DNA of 64,000 bases, taken from positions 1 to 64,000 of the forward strand of contig NZ_JABXKF010000031.1 in the NCBI RefSeq assembly GCF_017115165.1, written 5' to 3'. Of the stretch, positions 37,263-46,795 are shown one piece after another. The position numbers and the translations under genes were made by a program. The notes beneath the pieces were generated by a model. That model made no database searches and was not told the origin of the DNA. It saw nothing but the letters and a program-made list of their open reading frames with translations. Within the stretch, counting starts at the first letter, position 1; each line of letters begins with the position of its first letter. The stretch comes from Nostoc sp. LPT (GTDB lineage Bacteria; Cyanobacteriota; Cyanobacteriia; Cyanobacteriales; Nostocaceae).

Positions 37263-38132
37263 TTAGAAAAAATTGGCAGTAAACCTTACAGATGCTGTGT
37301 GGCTAGCTTTTGGTGCTAACACAGTCAGGTTATCACCAGTATTAAGAGAGTTACGGGTGGCACTCCACGGTTCTAGACAGTAGAATTCTTTGCCTTTGAC
37401 TGTCCAAAATACCAGGTAGGTAGAGAAATCATCATAATCCAAGGTGAGTTTTAACTTCCGGCTGCGATCTATGGCAGTGGCTGATTGACTCGTTAACTGT
37501 CCAAAGGCAAAATCAATTTCATCACGGCTAAAGTCAAAATTGCCGTCAAAAGAGTGAATTTCCTTAGTTTGATTATCTTGATACTGCTTAGAAGGAATTT
37601 CAAGCTCTAGCTGAGTTTTATCACCACAGAGAAAGTAGGGATGGAAACCAGCCGAAAAGGGCATTGGTGTGGATGACAAATTTTTATACTGCTGGCGGAC
37701 TTCTAGGGTATTACCTTGAAGTTCGTAGGTGAAAGCCAGTTGAAAATCAAAAGGATAAACAGCCTTGGTTTGCTCATTACTGTTCAGAACGATAGTTAGA
37801 CTAGCTTTATCTTTAGTTTCTTGTTCTGTTGCTGACCACGGCAATTCACGAGCAAAACCGTGTTGTTTGAGAGTATATTTTTGACCCTTATGAGTGTAAG
37901 TATTATCTGGTAGATTGCCACAAATAGGAAACAAAATTGGATTCCCACCTCTGACAGTCAACTCAGGATGAGTAAAGCGTTCAGCATCCAGGTAGAAAAT
38001 TTCTTGCCCTTGAATACGCCAACGGGTAATGATACCGCCGCGTTCGGGTACGACTTCCAATTGAGAACCAGCGGCTTCGTCCGAAAGAATATAGGTTTTG
38101 TACTGTTGCTGTTGAACTGCAATGCTAAACAC
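37263..38132 (-). CDS. aldose 1-epimerase family protein
   Basis: A 289-residue galactose-mutarotase-fold protein. Key blocks are VVPERGGIITRWRIQGQEI near the N-terminus, RGGNPILFPICGNLPDNTY, KQHGFARELPW and PFSAGFHPYFLCG; the latter two hold the catalytic His residues, and the family's base Glu is expected in the C-terminal FYCLEPWSATRNSLNTG. It would interconvert anomers of a sugar or sugar phosphate. It lies between tRNA-Lys and pdhA, about 106 bp from pdhA, on the same strand. Substrate is unknown. Confidence 0.88.
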   Translation of the reverse strand: MFSIAVQQQQYKTYILSDEAAGSQLEVVPERGGIITRWRIQGQEIFYLDAERFTHPELTVRGGNPILFPICGNLPDNTYTHKGQKYTLKQHGFARELPWSATEQETKDKASLTIVLNSNEQTKAVYPFDFQLAFTYELQGNTLEVRQQYKNLSSTPMPFSAGFHPYFLCGDKTQLELEIPSKQYQDNQTKEIHSFDGNFDFSRDEIDFAFGQLTSQSATAIDRSRKLKLTLDYDDFSTYLVFWTVKGKEFYCLEPWSATRNSLNTGDNLTVLAPKASHTASVRFTANFF

Positions 38133-38155
38133 AAATTTTAGTCCTGGGTAAAGTG

Positions 38156-38210
38156 GAGTGCTGAGTACCTAATGCTAAGTCCTGAGCAGAATAAAAAGTA
38201 CTCAGCACTC
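38156..38210. repeat. inverted repeat between pdhA and the epimerase gene
   Basis: A perfect 13-bp stem (GAGTGCTGAGTAC / GTACTCAGCACTC) is separated by 29 nt. The ACTCAGCACTC word recurs at 38200-38230 and in the 39480-39690 spacer, so it is a dispersed repeat. It may attenuate transcription between the two minus-strand genes. Confidence 0.6.
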
Positions 38211-38238
38211 AGCACTCATAACTCAGCACTGTTTATGT

Positions 38239-39273
38239 TTATTCGTCTTCTGCAAACACGAAACGATATAACTCGCTGGGGTCTGGTTCGGGGCTACTTT
38301 CGGCGAACTTAACTGCCTCGTCGATTACATCCTGAATTTTACGGTCAATTGCTTTAATTTCTCCCTCATCCGCCAGGTTTTGCTCTAGCAAATAAGCTGC
38401 CAACTTCTTAATTGGGTCACGGGCGAACCAAAATTCTTTCTCCGCTTTGCTTCGCATTTCATCTGGGTCTGCCAAGGAGTGACCCCGGAATCGGTAGGTA
38501 AGCGCCTCAATTAATGTTGGGCCTTCACCTGCACGGGCACGGGCTACAGCTTCTTGGGCCACGGCTCGGACTGCTAGTACATCCATGCCATCTACTTCCA
38601 CGCCCACCATGTTAAATACACTGGCTTTTTTATAAATCTCTGGCTGGGAAGTGGCTCGTTCGTGAGACATCCCAATGGCCCACTTATTATTTTCGACTAC
38701 AAACAGAATTGGCAGTTTCCATAGGGCTGCCATATTTAGGGTCTCAAAAAACTGACCGTTATTAGCTGCACCGTCGCCAAAAAAGCAAGCTGTAACTTGG
38801 TCAGCATTTTTATCTCCCAGCACTTCGCGGCGGTATTTGGTTTGAAAAGCCGCCCCAGCTGCTACAGGAATTCCCTCAGCCACAAAAGCATAGCCACCCA
38901 GCAAACGATGTTCGGCAGAAAACATGTGCATCGAACCACCGCGCCCTTTGCTGCAACCTGTGGCTTTGCCAAATAATTCTGCCATTACCTCTTTTGCTGG
39001 TACACCTGCACTCAGAGCATGAACGTGGTCGCGGTAGGTACTACAAACGAAATCTTCACCCGGTCGCATTGACTGCACAACACCACTGCAAACGGCTTCT
39101 TGACCGTTGTACAAATGGACAAAACCAAACATCTTGCCCCTGTAGTACATTTCAGCGCATTTGTCTTCAAACAAGCGCCCTAATACCATGTCCTCGTACA
39201 ACCGTAACCCTTCTTCCTTTGTAATATGCGTAGTAGCAGGATTAAATGTGGGTAAAGTACGCTCTTGAATCAT
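38239..39273 (-). CDS. pdhA: pyruvate dehydrogenase E1 component, alpha subunit
   Basis: A 344-residue thiamine-diphosphate enzyme subunit. The TPP motif [20 protein letters not shown] ends with ENN. The substrate channel and phosphorylation-loop region [13 protein letters not shown] and the N-terminal [20 protein letters not shown] are all present. With the beta subunit it decarboxylates pyruvate and passes the acetyl group to E2. The beta, E2 and E3 genes are not in the window, which matches the scattered pdh genes of cyanobacteria. The length equals the family's. Confidence 0.96.
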   Translation of the reverse strand: MIQERTLPTFNPATTHITKEEGLRLYEDMVLGRLFEDKCAEMYYRGKMFGFVHLYNGQEAVCSGVVQSMRPGEDFVCSTYRDHVHALSAGVPAKEVMAELFGKATGCSKGRGGSMHMFSAEHRLLGGYAFVAEGIPVAAGAAFQTKYRREVLGDKNADQVTACFFGDGAANNGQFFETLNMAALWKLPILFVVENNKWAIGMSHERATSQPEIYKKASVFNMVGVEVDGMDVLAVRAVAQEAVARARAGEGPTLIEALTYRFRGHSLADPDEMRSKAEKEFWFARDPIKKLAAYLLEQNLADEGEIKAIDRKIQDVIDEAVKFAESSPEPDPSELYRFVFAEDE

Positions 39274-40219
39274 TATTTTTGAGTATCCCTGTTGTACAAC
39301 TTAAAGTTACAGTCTTAAATAACTTGGTCTGATAACACTTCAGCTTTTAACAGGCTAGCGTTTGTAAGACTCAACAATCAAACTTTATTTATGCACCAAA
39401 AAGGGTCTTAGGGAATAGCTGAATTTTTAATTTTTGCTTTTTAACTTTTCAGCTCATACCCCATGAGGATTTGACTCTAACGGCAATATCTGCCGCTTTA
39501 GGTTTTCTCTCTCACCAAAACAGTACCGAGTGCTGAGTAAAAAGTAAAATTAGACCGATTAGGCATCAAATCAGTTACGAGTAGTGAGTACTTAGGAAAA
39601 GATTCACAAGTACTACGTCTTACTCATTACTTCTTACTCAGAACTCAGCACGGGCTAAACCTTAGCTATCCGCTAACAAAACTCAGCACTCCTGAATATT
39701 CCCCTTCACAGACTAGCAATCAAGATAGACTGTTTTCTGCATATGCATTAACAATTTAAAAAAAAGGAGGCAAAAATCTATAATACCCAAATAGATAATT
39801 GTAATGAAGGGTAAATTATGATATGATTTTTGTCTCTTGTTATCAGGGTAAATCCCCAATAGTGGTATTTTTGTTACTGCATAGTGGGAAAGTCCCAAAA
39901 AAATCAATCATCAATAGATTCTTCCAGCCACAACAATTATGCCGTGATTAAAAGCGGTAGTTGTGGTTTGTGGTATCGAAGGCTGATAATAGTTGTGCTA
40001 AACAAAAATACTAAGAATTAAAACAAACAATTGAGGCTTTCTAGGCGAAAGCAAAAAATTAGTTCTAAAATGTGACTCAAAATTTCGGGAAGGTACAAAA
40101 CAAGTTGTTGCAATATACACTTGTAGAGTAAATTCTATACGGCATTTTTCTGGCACAGTTTTACAGGCCTGGAACGCTCTAGGTGAATTATGTTGATCAC
40201 GGTGCAGGGGAAGTAGGCT
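39274..40219. other. 946-bp spacer with dispersed repeats and a divergent promoter region
   Basis: It separates the divergent pdhA and ftn2 genes. Between 39520 and 39690 it holds several AGTGCTGAGT / ACTCAGCACT words in both orientations, able to pair with one another. The part near 39740-39860 is AT-rich. The stretch 39930-40000 (GCCGTGATTAAAAGCGG and GGTAGTTGTGGTTTGTGG) is not recognised. No convincing ORF is found, and a small RNA cannot be excluded. Confidence 0.5.
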
Positions 40220-42514
40220 GTGCGAATTCCGCTAGATTACTACCGAATTTTAGGACTACCGTTAGCGGCAAGTGATGAACAATTGCGGCAGGCATACAGC
40301 GATCGCATTGTACAATTGCCGCGACGTGAGTATTCTCAGGCAGCAATTTCTTCTCGTAAACAACTCATAGAAGAAGCTTACGTGGTTTTATCAGATCCAA
40401 AACAACGCAGTACCTACGATCAGCTTTATCTTACCCACGCCTATGACCCTGATAACCTTGCTGCTGCCGCAGTAGCACTGGAAAATCGTCCAGAAAGCAC
40501 TAAAAGGGGTAGTGACACCCAGAGTCTGGGGATCGAAATTACCCAAGACGAATTAGTTGGCGCTTTATTAATTTTGCAAGAGTTGGGGGAATACGAACTT
40601 GTACTGAAACTAGGTCGTCCGTACCTAGTAAATAAAAATGGTGTTACAAGTGCAAGAAAAGGCAATAATTTAGCAGACGAAGAAATACATGAAAGTGCTG
40701 AACATCCAGATGTTGTTCTCACTGTTGCCCTTGCTTGTCTAGAATTAGGTCGCGAACAGTGGCAGCAAGGTCACTATGAAAATGCCGCCATATCTCTAGA
40801 AACTGGTCAAGAACTGCTAGTACGCGAAGGGTTGTTTGCCAGTGTCCAGGCAGAAATTCAGGCGGATCTTTATAAATTGCGACCATATCGAATTTTGGAG
40901 TTGCTGGCACTACCTCAAGAAAAGACTGCCGAACGAAGCCAAGGTTTGGAGTTATTGCAAAACCTTTTAAAAGATCGTGGCGGGATTGATGGCACGAACA
41001 ATGATGATTCTGGTTTAAATATAGATGACTTTCTGCGATTTATCCAGCAGTTACGCAACCACTTAACAGTCGCCGAGCAACACAAGCTATTTGAAGCCCA
41101 AAGCAAACGTTCTTCTGCTGTTGCCACTTACTTAGCTGTTTATGCCTTAATAGCGCGGGGATTTGCTCAACGGCAACCTGCTTTAATTCGTCAAGCAAGG
41201 CAAATGCTCATGCGTCTGGGCAAACGCCAAGATGTACATTTAGAACAGTCTCTATGTGCGTTACTTTTGGGACAAACTGAAGAAGCAACTCGGGTTTTAG
41301 AACTTAGTCAGGAGTACGAAGCTTTAGCTTTTATTCGAGAAAAATCTCAAGACTCTCCAGATTTGTTACCAGGGCTGTGTCTATATGCAGAACAGTGGTT
41401 GCAACACGAAGTATTTCCCCATTTTCGAGATTTAGCAAACCAGCAAGCTTTTCTAAAAGATTACTTTGCTAACCAACAGGTACAAGCTTATTTAGAAGCA
41501 CTGCCAACGGATGCAGAAACAACTAATGAGTGGGCTGTAATTAACACCCAAAATTTTCCCCAGCCACAGACAAATAATTCGCCTTTGCCTAAAAATTCAA
41601 CTAGGACTCCAAGACAATTTAACCACAGCAGAACACCTGACCTAGATTTGCCAGAAACACCAGAATATTCAAACTTCTCACCATCTATGTGGAATTCATC
41701 TGGAAATGTAAAATCAGAGGTTCCTGCTGCTGAACGGACGAGCAGAGGCACAAAGGAGCATTTGAACGGTTCAGCTAAAAGCGCTACACCTGCTCATAAC
41801 CAAAAGCGTCGGCGGAAGAGAAAACCTATGCCATCTACTATCCGGGAGCGTGTACCGGATAACCGTCCCCATTCTCGTCGTCCTCGGCGGCGGCGAACTT
41901 TTGCTAACACCATCGAAGGGAAAACACGATTGGTATGGAGAGTGTTTATTTCTTTGGTGAGTATTTTAGTTTTCTGGGTGTTAGTCACAACAATTTTTGG
42001 ATGGTTAAAAAATCTGTTGTTTCCTACACGAGCTGTACCTACTTCACAGTTGTTTGTACAAATAAATCAACCACCAATATCTATTCCCGATCCAAATAGT
42101 AAACCACAAGGACTAGATGGCCCTTTAACAGATGCAGCAGCAGAGGAAATCATTCGCACTTGGCTATCTACCAAAGCCGAAGCTTTAGGGCCGAATCATG
42201 AGATTAATAACTTAGAGCAGATTTTAACTGGTTCAGCTTTGTCTCAATGGCGGGAGATTGCTCAACAGGCTAGGTCTGACAACCGCTATCGCAAGTACGA
42301 CCATAGCATAAAGGTGGAATCTGTAGAGAAAATTGATTTATTTGCAGATCGTGCCGCAGTCGTAGCTATGGTGAAGGAAGCGACGCAGTTATATGAAAAT
42401 GGTCAATATAAAAACTCTTCTAATGAGAATTTGCGAGTTCGTTACGATTTGATTCGAGAACGAGGTAAATGGCGTATTCAGAGTACATCTGTTGTGAATC
42501 AGATAATTAGATAA
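40220..42514 (+). CDS. ftn2: Ftn2/ZipN (ARC6-like) cell-division protein
   Basis: A 764-residue protein starting with GTG. Residues 5-70 form a DnaJ-like domain (LDYYRILGLPLAASDEQLRQ) without the HPD motif. A long helical region (about 90-440) follows, then a Pro/Ser linker, a very basic stretch at about 528-565 (KRRRKRKP, RRPRRRR), one membrane helix at about 578-598 (VFISLVSILVFWVLVTTIFG) and a C-terminal ARC6-type domain (AAEEIIRTWLSTKAEALG to the end). The protein tethers FtsZ to the membrane. The layout and size fit Ftn2/ZipN closely. Confidence 0.93.
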   Translation: MRIPLDYYRILGLPLAASDEQLRQAYSDRIVQLPRREYSQAAISSRKQLIEEAYVVLSDPKQRSTYDQLYLTHAYDPDNLAAAAVALENRPESTKRGSDTQSLGIEITQDELVGALLILQELGEYELVLKLGRPYLVNKNGVTSARKGNNLADEEIHESAEHPDVVLTVALACLELGREQWQQGHYENAAISLETGQELLVREGLFASVQAEIQADLYKLRPYRILELLALPQEKTAERSQGLELLQNLLKDRGGIDGTNNDDSGLNIDDFLRFIQQLRNHLTVAEQHKLFEAQSKRSSAVATYLAVYALIARGFAQRQPALIRQARQMLMRLGKRQDVHLEQSLCALLLGQTEEATRVLELSQEYEALAFIREKSQDSPDLLPGLCLYAEQWLQHEVFPHFRDLANQQAFLKDYFANQQVQAYLEALPTDAETTNEWAVINTQNFPQPQTNNSPLPKNSTRTPRQFNHSRTPDLDLPETPEYSNFSPSMWNSSGNVKSEVPAAERTSRGTKEHLNGSAKSATPAHNQKRRRKRKPMPSTIRERVPDNRPHSRRPRRRRTFANTIEGKTRLVWRVFISLVSILVFWVLVTTIFGWLKNLLFPTRAVPTSQLFVQINQPPISIPDPNSKPQGLDGPLTDAAAEEIIRTWLSTKAEALGPNHEINNLEQILTGSALSQWREIAQQARSDNRYRKYDHSIKVESVEKIDLFADRAAVVAMVKEATQLYENGQYKNSSNENLRVRYDLIRERGKWRIQSTSVVNQIIR

Positions 42515-42650
42515 GTTTGAATTTTTAGGCGATGTCTACGAAAAGTCAAACAATTTGGGAACCCATGCCTGTCCTATACAAACAGTCTTTTTGCTCATCA
42601 AAATTTAGAGGTAATCTTATTACCTTTACCTATAGATATTAAACTATTTT

Positions 42651-44159
42651 TTATGAATGTATATTTTCAGCAATTTGAAGGGCTTGTGCTAATAATTGTT
42701 CGCTTTTATCTTTTTGTTGTATTTTTATGTATTCAATAGCGATCGCAATTATCACCTCAACTTTCTCATCGCGGCTTTTAATAGTTTGAGCAACTTCAAG
42801 TGCTTGGGATAATACCTGCGCTGCTTTAGCGGATGGTTCTACCTGAGTAGCCTGAGCAACAATTTTAGGCAAAGCTAAGGCTTTGTCAGAGTCCCAATAA
42901 ACATTCTCTTTAAGTGCTTGAAAAGCTTGCTCATATTGCCTTTTTGCTGCGTAATCAACAGCCAAATTAGTCCATGCTTTGGATTTGGAAAGATAAGGTT
43001 TATCAAGTTCTTTGAGTACTTTAAAAGCTTGCTCGTATTGATTCTTTTTTGCGTACTGAAGGGCAAGTACACCCAACGCTTCGCTTTTATTGATAGTAAA
43101 CTTTATTTTTGGGATAACTTGCAGGGCTTGCTCATATTGTCCTGCTATTGCACACTTGTTAGCAATTGTAGTAAACACATCTGGATCATTACCGCCATCA
43201 ATTAAACCTTCAGGCGTGATACGCATATCCTGTCTGTATACATCAGAACCAGGGTAGTTAGTAGTTTTGGCAGTCTCAATGGCTTGGTTGAATTGTCCTA
43301 TTTCTGCATAAGCAATGGCGATTTTAGTCAAAGAATAGTCTCTAGAAATAAATACACTCCCATTTGGCTTTCTAACTTTTTGAAGAGCTTGAGTTAACAA
43401 CTGCTCTGCTTTGTCTTTCTGTCCTAATTGTCCATACTTAACAGCCATTTCAGCGATAGAGTCTGGATATTCTAGATTTTGTGAAGCTTGCGCTAGCAAT
43501 TGCAATGCCTTTGCTTTTTGTCCAAATTGTGCATATTTGAGTGCAATTTCAGCTATTTCATAGCTGCTGCTTTTTGCTTTTTGAAGTGCTTGTGCTAATA
43601 TCTGTTGTGCTTGAGCTTTTTGGCCGGTTTGTGCATATCTAAGTCCAATTTCAGACATTAATATAGATGGAGCTGAATATTGATAAGTTTTTAATTTAGT
43701 CAGTTGAAGAGCTTTTTCATATTGTCCTACTTGTACAAACTGAGTAGCAATATGTGCCAAACTAATACTTACATCTGGGTTTAGTAATTGGTATTTGTAA
43801 AGAGATTTTGCTACTTGAAGTGCTTTGTCGTATTGTCCCATTTCTATATAGATGATACCCAACTGCTCCAATAAGTCGGTTTTGATGCGAATAGACTTAT
43901 TTATTTTGATAGTCTGAATAGCTGGGGCTAATAACTTCGAGGCTTTATCCTGTTGTCCTAATTTTGCATATCCGACAGCTATTTTAGCTAAAAATTTTGC
44001 TTGGACTGGTTGCTTACCATTATTTTTCTCGTAAATAGCAACCTCAGCCACAGGTTTTACTTGTACTTGTTTGTCAGTATTAATTTCATTAAGTACAGAT
44101 TGACAAGCTGCACCTAATGTGATTAGTAATGCTGCGATCGCCAATTTTTTGAGTTGCAT
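42651..44159 (-). CDS. TPR-repeat lipoprotein
   Basis: A 502-residue protein with a lipoprotein signal peptide (MQLKKLAIAALLITLGAAC, lipobox LGAAC, acylated Cys19). The mature part is built of at least ten helical TPR-like repeats, each with a GQxxKAxQLLAQALQ or GQYEKALQ signature. It should be anchored to the periplasmic face of a membrane and serve as a binding scaffold. Repeats alternate between AxxyaqxGQ and QALxxAxxI units of about 35-40 residues. No catalytic domain is present. A partner cannot be named. Confidence 0.8.
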   Translation of the reverse strand: MQLKKLAIAALLITLGAACQSVLNEINTDKQVQVKPVAEVAIYEKNNGKQPVQAKFLAKIAVGYAKLGQQDKASKLLAPAIQTIKINKSIRIKTDLLEQLGIIYIEMGQYDKALQVAKSLYKYQLLNPDVSISLAHIATQFVQVGQYEKALQLTKLKTYQYSAPSILMSEIGLRYAQTGQKAQAQQILAQALQKAKSSSYEIAEIALKYAQFGQKAKALQLLAQASQNLEYPDSIAEMAVKYGQLGQKDKAEQLLTQALQKVRKPNGSVFISRDYSLTKIAIAYAEIGQFNQAIETAKTTNYPGSDVYRQDMRITPEGLIDGGNDPDVFTTIANKCAIAGQYEQALQVIPKIKFTINKSEALGVLALQYAKKNQYEQAFKVLKELDKPYLSKSKAWTNLAVDYAAKRQYEQAFQALKENVYWDSDKALALPKIVAQATQVEPSAKAAQVLSQALEVAQTIKSRDEKVEVIIAIAIEYIKIQQKDKSEQLLAQALQIAENIHS

Positions 44160-44220
44160 CGGCTTTTTGACCTTGTATCGATACTGACGTTAAATCATTT
44201 CTCCTTTGAGACAGCCAGTG

Positions 44221-44880
44221 TTATTCCACAGAACTTTCCAATACTGCTAACAAACTTTTCAACATCAAATAAGCAGAAGTCCCTCCCGGATCTTGATGTC
44301 CAATACTCCGTTCTCCCAAATAACTAGCCCGTCCTTTTTTCGCCTGCATTGGTATAGTTTCCTCCAAGCCTCTTTGGGCTGCTGCTACAGCCTGTTGCAT
44401 AGCTTCCACAGTAGCCTGATTTTCTCCGACAGCCTGCCGAAAAGCCGCTACAGCCGGAGATAACACATCTACCATTGTCTTATCCCCTAGTTGGGCTTTA
44501 CCACGTTGCAGCACACCGTTTAAACCCGCTTGCAATAGCTCTAACATATCTTGCTCTGTTAATTCATGCTTCAAAGCTACTGCTATACTGGCTCGCAAAA
44601 ACCAAGTACCGTAAAGAGGACCACTGGCACCGCCAATAGAAGAAATCAAAGTCATACTCACGGTTTTGAGAATGCTACCGATGTCCTTGTCTGTAAGAGT
44701 TGGTAACTGAGCGCTTACCTTTTTAAAGCCGCGATCCATATTGATCCCGTGGTCGGCATCTCCGATCGCAGCATCTAATTCTGTCAAATATGCTTTATTC
44801 TGCTCTATCTCGGTTGCATAAGCCTGCAACCATTGTAATATCTGCGCTTGAGTCACCATATCAACATAATTCGTAATCAC
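44221..44880 (-). CDS. dhaL: dihydroxyacetone kinase subunit DhaL
   Basis: A 219-residue all-helical nucleotide-binding subunit. The Mg-ADP site GDADHGINMDRGF and the SIGGASGPLYGTWF, KAQLGDKTMVDVL and HQDPGGTSAYL blocks are complete. With DhaK it phosphorylates dihydroxyacetone. It is the downstream gene of a dhaK-dhaL operon, with 33 bp between the genes filled by a GCTAACGCTACGCTAACG repeat. No dhaM phosphotransferase gene is adjacent. Confidence 0.93.
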   Translation of the reverse strand: MITNYVDMVTQAQILQWLQAYATEIEQNKAYLTELDAAIGDADHGINMDRGFKKVSAQLPTLTDKDIGSILKTVSMTLISSIGGASGPLYGTWFLRASIAVALKHELTEQDMLELLQAGLNGVLQRGKAQLGDKTMVDVLSPAVAAFRQAVGENQATVEAMQQAVAAAQRGLEETIPMQAKKGRASYLGERSIGHQDPGGTSAYLMLKSLLAVLESSVE

Positions 44881-44913
44881 GCTCGAATACTCGCTAACGC
44901 TACGCTAACGTAA

Positions 44914-45990
44914 TTATGAAATTCCCCAACGCCAACTTGGCGTTTTTATCGGTGCATCCCATAGCCTGATCATCTCATCATCTAATTTCAGCAAGGTAAT
45001 AGAGCAACCTTGCATTTCTAGAGATGTGATGTAAGGGCCTATCAAGTTTCGCACAATTTGCAATTCTTGCTGTTCGCAGATTTGGGCGAGTTTGCGATAA
45101 ACAATATACAGTTCAGAAATCGGGGTTCCACCCATACTATTGACGAAAGCTAAGAGGCGATCGCCTTTGGCAAATGGTAGATTTGTTAGTTCTACATCTA
45201 CCCATTCTCCTTTGTCTTCGTCCCACTCGCGCAGTGTGCGGCTGTATGCTGCATCCTCAATGAGCGATCGCGTCAAAATTTCGGTAATCTCATCTACTGA
45301 TTTGATAGCTGTACGTTCTATTCCTGGCTCCCCGTGGATACCGATACCTAATTCGATTTGGCGATCACCCAATTCAAATGTCGGCGTTCCATTAGCTGGG
45401 ACTGTACAAGATGTTAAAGCAATTCCCATACTCCGCCCATTTAGATTTACTCGGCGACATAAATTTGCTATTTGTGGCAAATCATACCCCATCTCTGCGG
45501 CTGCGCCACAAATTTTTTCCGCCAGTATTGTTGTTCCCACACCCCGTCGTCCTTGGGTATAGAGACTATCTTTCACTGCTACATCGTCATCAATTAAAAT
45601 ATTTAGCGATCGAATGCCTTCACCACGGGCTAACTCCGTTGCCATCTCAAAGTTCATCACATCGCCACTGTAATTTTTGACGATATAAAGGATACCTGAG
45701 CCTCCATCTACTTGCTTGGCTGCTTCTAGTATTTGGTCAGGAGTGGGTGAAGTGAAAACCTCACCAGGACAAGCTGCATCCAGCATTCCTTTGCCCACGA
45801 AGCCAGCGTGCATTGGTTCATGTCCACTGCCACCACCTGAAATAATTGCTACTTTTCCCGGAATAGGTGCATTGGCTCGATAGACAAAGGCAGGATCGTA
45901 GTTCAGTTTAATTAAATCGGAATGAGCCGCCGCCATACCTTCTAGACTTTCTTGCACAAAGTCTTCTGGCTTGTTGATCAGCTTTTTCAT
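44914..45990 (-). CDS. dhaK: dihydroxyacetone kinase subunit DhaK
   Basis: A 358-residue substrate-binding subunit. The substrate pocket is formed by [16 protein letters not shown] and by the His that covalently binds dihydroxyacetone, in [13 protein letters not shown]. The dimer and hinge segments [14 protein letters not shown] and [15 protein letters not shown] are present. It acts with DhaL to make dihydroxyacetone phosphate. The start is the first ATG ([12 protein letters not shown]). In bacteria with the PTS version, DhaM supplies phosphate. None is seen here, so the donor is uncertain. Confidence 0.94.
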   Translation of the reverse strand: MKKLINKPEDFVQESLEGMAAAHSDLIKLNYDPAFVYRANAPIPGKVAIISGGGSGHEPMHAGFVGKGMLDAACPGEVFTSPTPDQILEAAKQVDGGSGILYIVKNYSGDVMNFEMATELARGEGIRSLNILIDDDVAVKDSLYTQGRRGVGTTILAEKICGAAAEMGYDLPQIANLCRRVNLNGRSMGIALTSCTVPANGTPTFELGDRQIELGIGIHGEPGIERTAIKSVDEITEILTRSLIEDAAYSRTLREWDEDKGEWVDVELTNLPFAKGDRLLAFVNSMGGTPISELYIVYRKLAQICEQQELQIVRNLIGPYITSLEMQGCSITLLKLDDEMIRLWDAPIKTPSWRWGIS

Positions 45991-46093
45991 AATCTGTATC
46001 TGGTTAAAAGGGTGCTAAAACCCAGGTTATAGCGATCGCTGGTTTGTATGCAATAGAGGCTGACCTCTCTCTAAATCTCTCTCCTAAAAGGAG

Positions 46094-46692
46094 CAACGGT
46101 GTACACACAAGTCTGAAAAACTTCATCCACCAAAGATTTGCGGTGAAGCAGCGCTCTTGGTAGGGTTTCCAACGCCAGATGCTCCACTTGGGGAGACCCC
46201 ATCGCCCTTGGCGTCTCCCCTTGGGAGAAGACCGCACTGGCTCCTTTGCAGGCGACTGCTGTTAGCGCAGCGTTAGCGACGCAGGAGCGTCACCCGAACG
46301 CGAGTGCGTCTCCGATCGGAGAAGGGTGCGTTACGCTGGCGTAACAAAGCTAACTTGTTGCAATCATGGCGATGGCTGCGGTGCTACGCCAACGCATTTG
46401 CTATTTCGGCGAACCCATTTGCTATTTCGGCGAACCCATTTGCTATTTCGGCGAACCCATTTGCTATTTCGGCGAACCCATTTGCTATTTCGGCGAACCC
46501 ATTTGCTATTTCGGCGAACCCATTTGCTATTTCGGCGAACCCATTTGTTATTTCGGCGAACTCATTTGCTATTTCGGCGAACTCATTTGCTATTTCGGCG
46601 AACTCATTTGTTATTTCGGCGTGTCCATAACGCACCCTACAAAACTACTAGAATTGAAACCTATACTGGTCATACTTGTGTGTACACCGTAG
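46094..46692. mobile_element. 599-bp inverted-repeat element with probable 11-bp target duplication
   Basis: A perfect 17-bp inverted repeat (ACGGTGTACACACAAGT at 46096-46112 and its complement at 46674-46690) bounds a segment without a plausible gene. Directly outside, CCTAAAAGGAG occurs in the same orientation on both sides (46083-46093 and 46693-46703). That is how a target-site duplication would look, at an insertion into a dispersed CTCTCTCCTAAAAGGAGAGAG repeat. The interior holds palindromic GCG-rich repeats and, at 46391-46621, a 21-bp tandem array. It may be a non-autonomous transposable element or a composite repeat. Confidence 0.6.
46391..46621. repeat. eleven contiguous 21-bp tandem repeats
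   Basis: Eleven units of consensus AACCCATTTGCTATTTCGGCG run without spacers. The first unit has AACG, units 2-8 have AACC and units 9-11 have AACT; units 8 and 11 share a C-to-T change (TTGTTATT). This gradient shows stepwise local duplication. Because 21 is a multiple of three and no unit has stops in most frames, ORFs open in several frames on both strands. On the minus strand the array would encode a FAEIANG heptad. Confidence 0.95.
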
Positions 46693-46719
46693 CCTAAAAG
46701 GAGAGAGACTTTGAATTTT

Positions 46720-46759
46720 CCCCCTTCCCGCGTCGGGAAGAGGGTTAGGGGGTTAGGTT
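46720..46759. repeat. dispersed palindromic repeat
   Basis: CCCCCTTCCCGCGTCGGGAAGAGGG followed by TTAGGGGGTTAGG. It is a diverged copy of the unit found inside the CHAT-nSTAND gene at 13041-13080. It lies between the inverted-repeat element and the MBL-fold gene. Confidence 0.75.
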
Positions 46760-46795
46760 TTTCCATATCGCGTGATAAAAGTCAGTTATTTAATG

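Noticed and set aside
39713..39907. 64-codon minus-strand ORF upstream of ftn2
   Set aside because: AT-rich with no features; the stretch is more likely leader or spacer.
46391..46621. Possible CRISPR array
   Set aside because: The 21-bp units are contiguous with no spacers, and no cas gene is present; it is a simple tandem repeat.
46304..46697. Overlapping ORFs reading ICYFGEP, LLFRRTH or FAISANP repeats
   Set aside because: All are by-products of the 21-bp array being open in several frames; no start signal or domain supports them.
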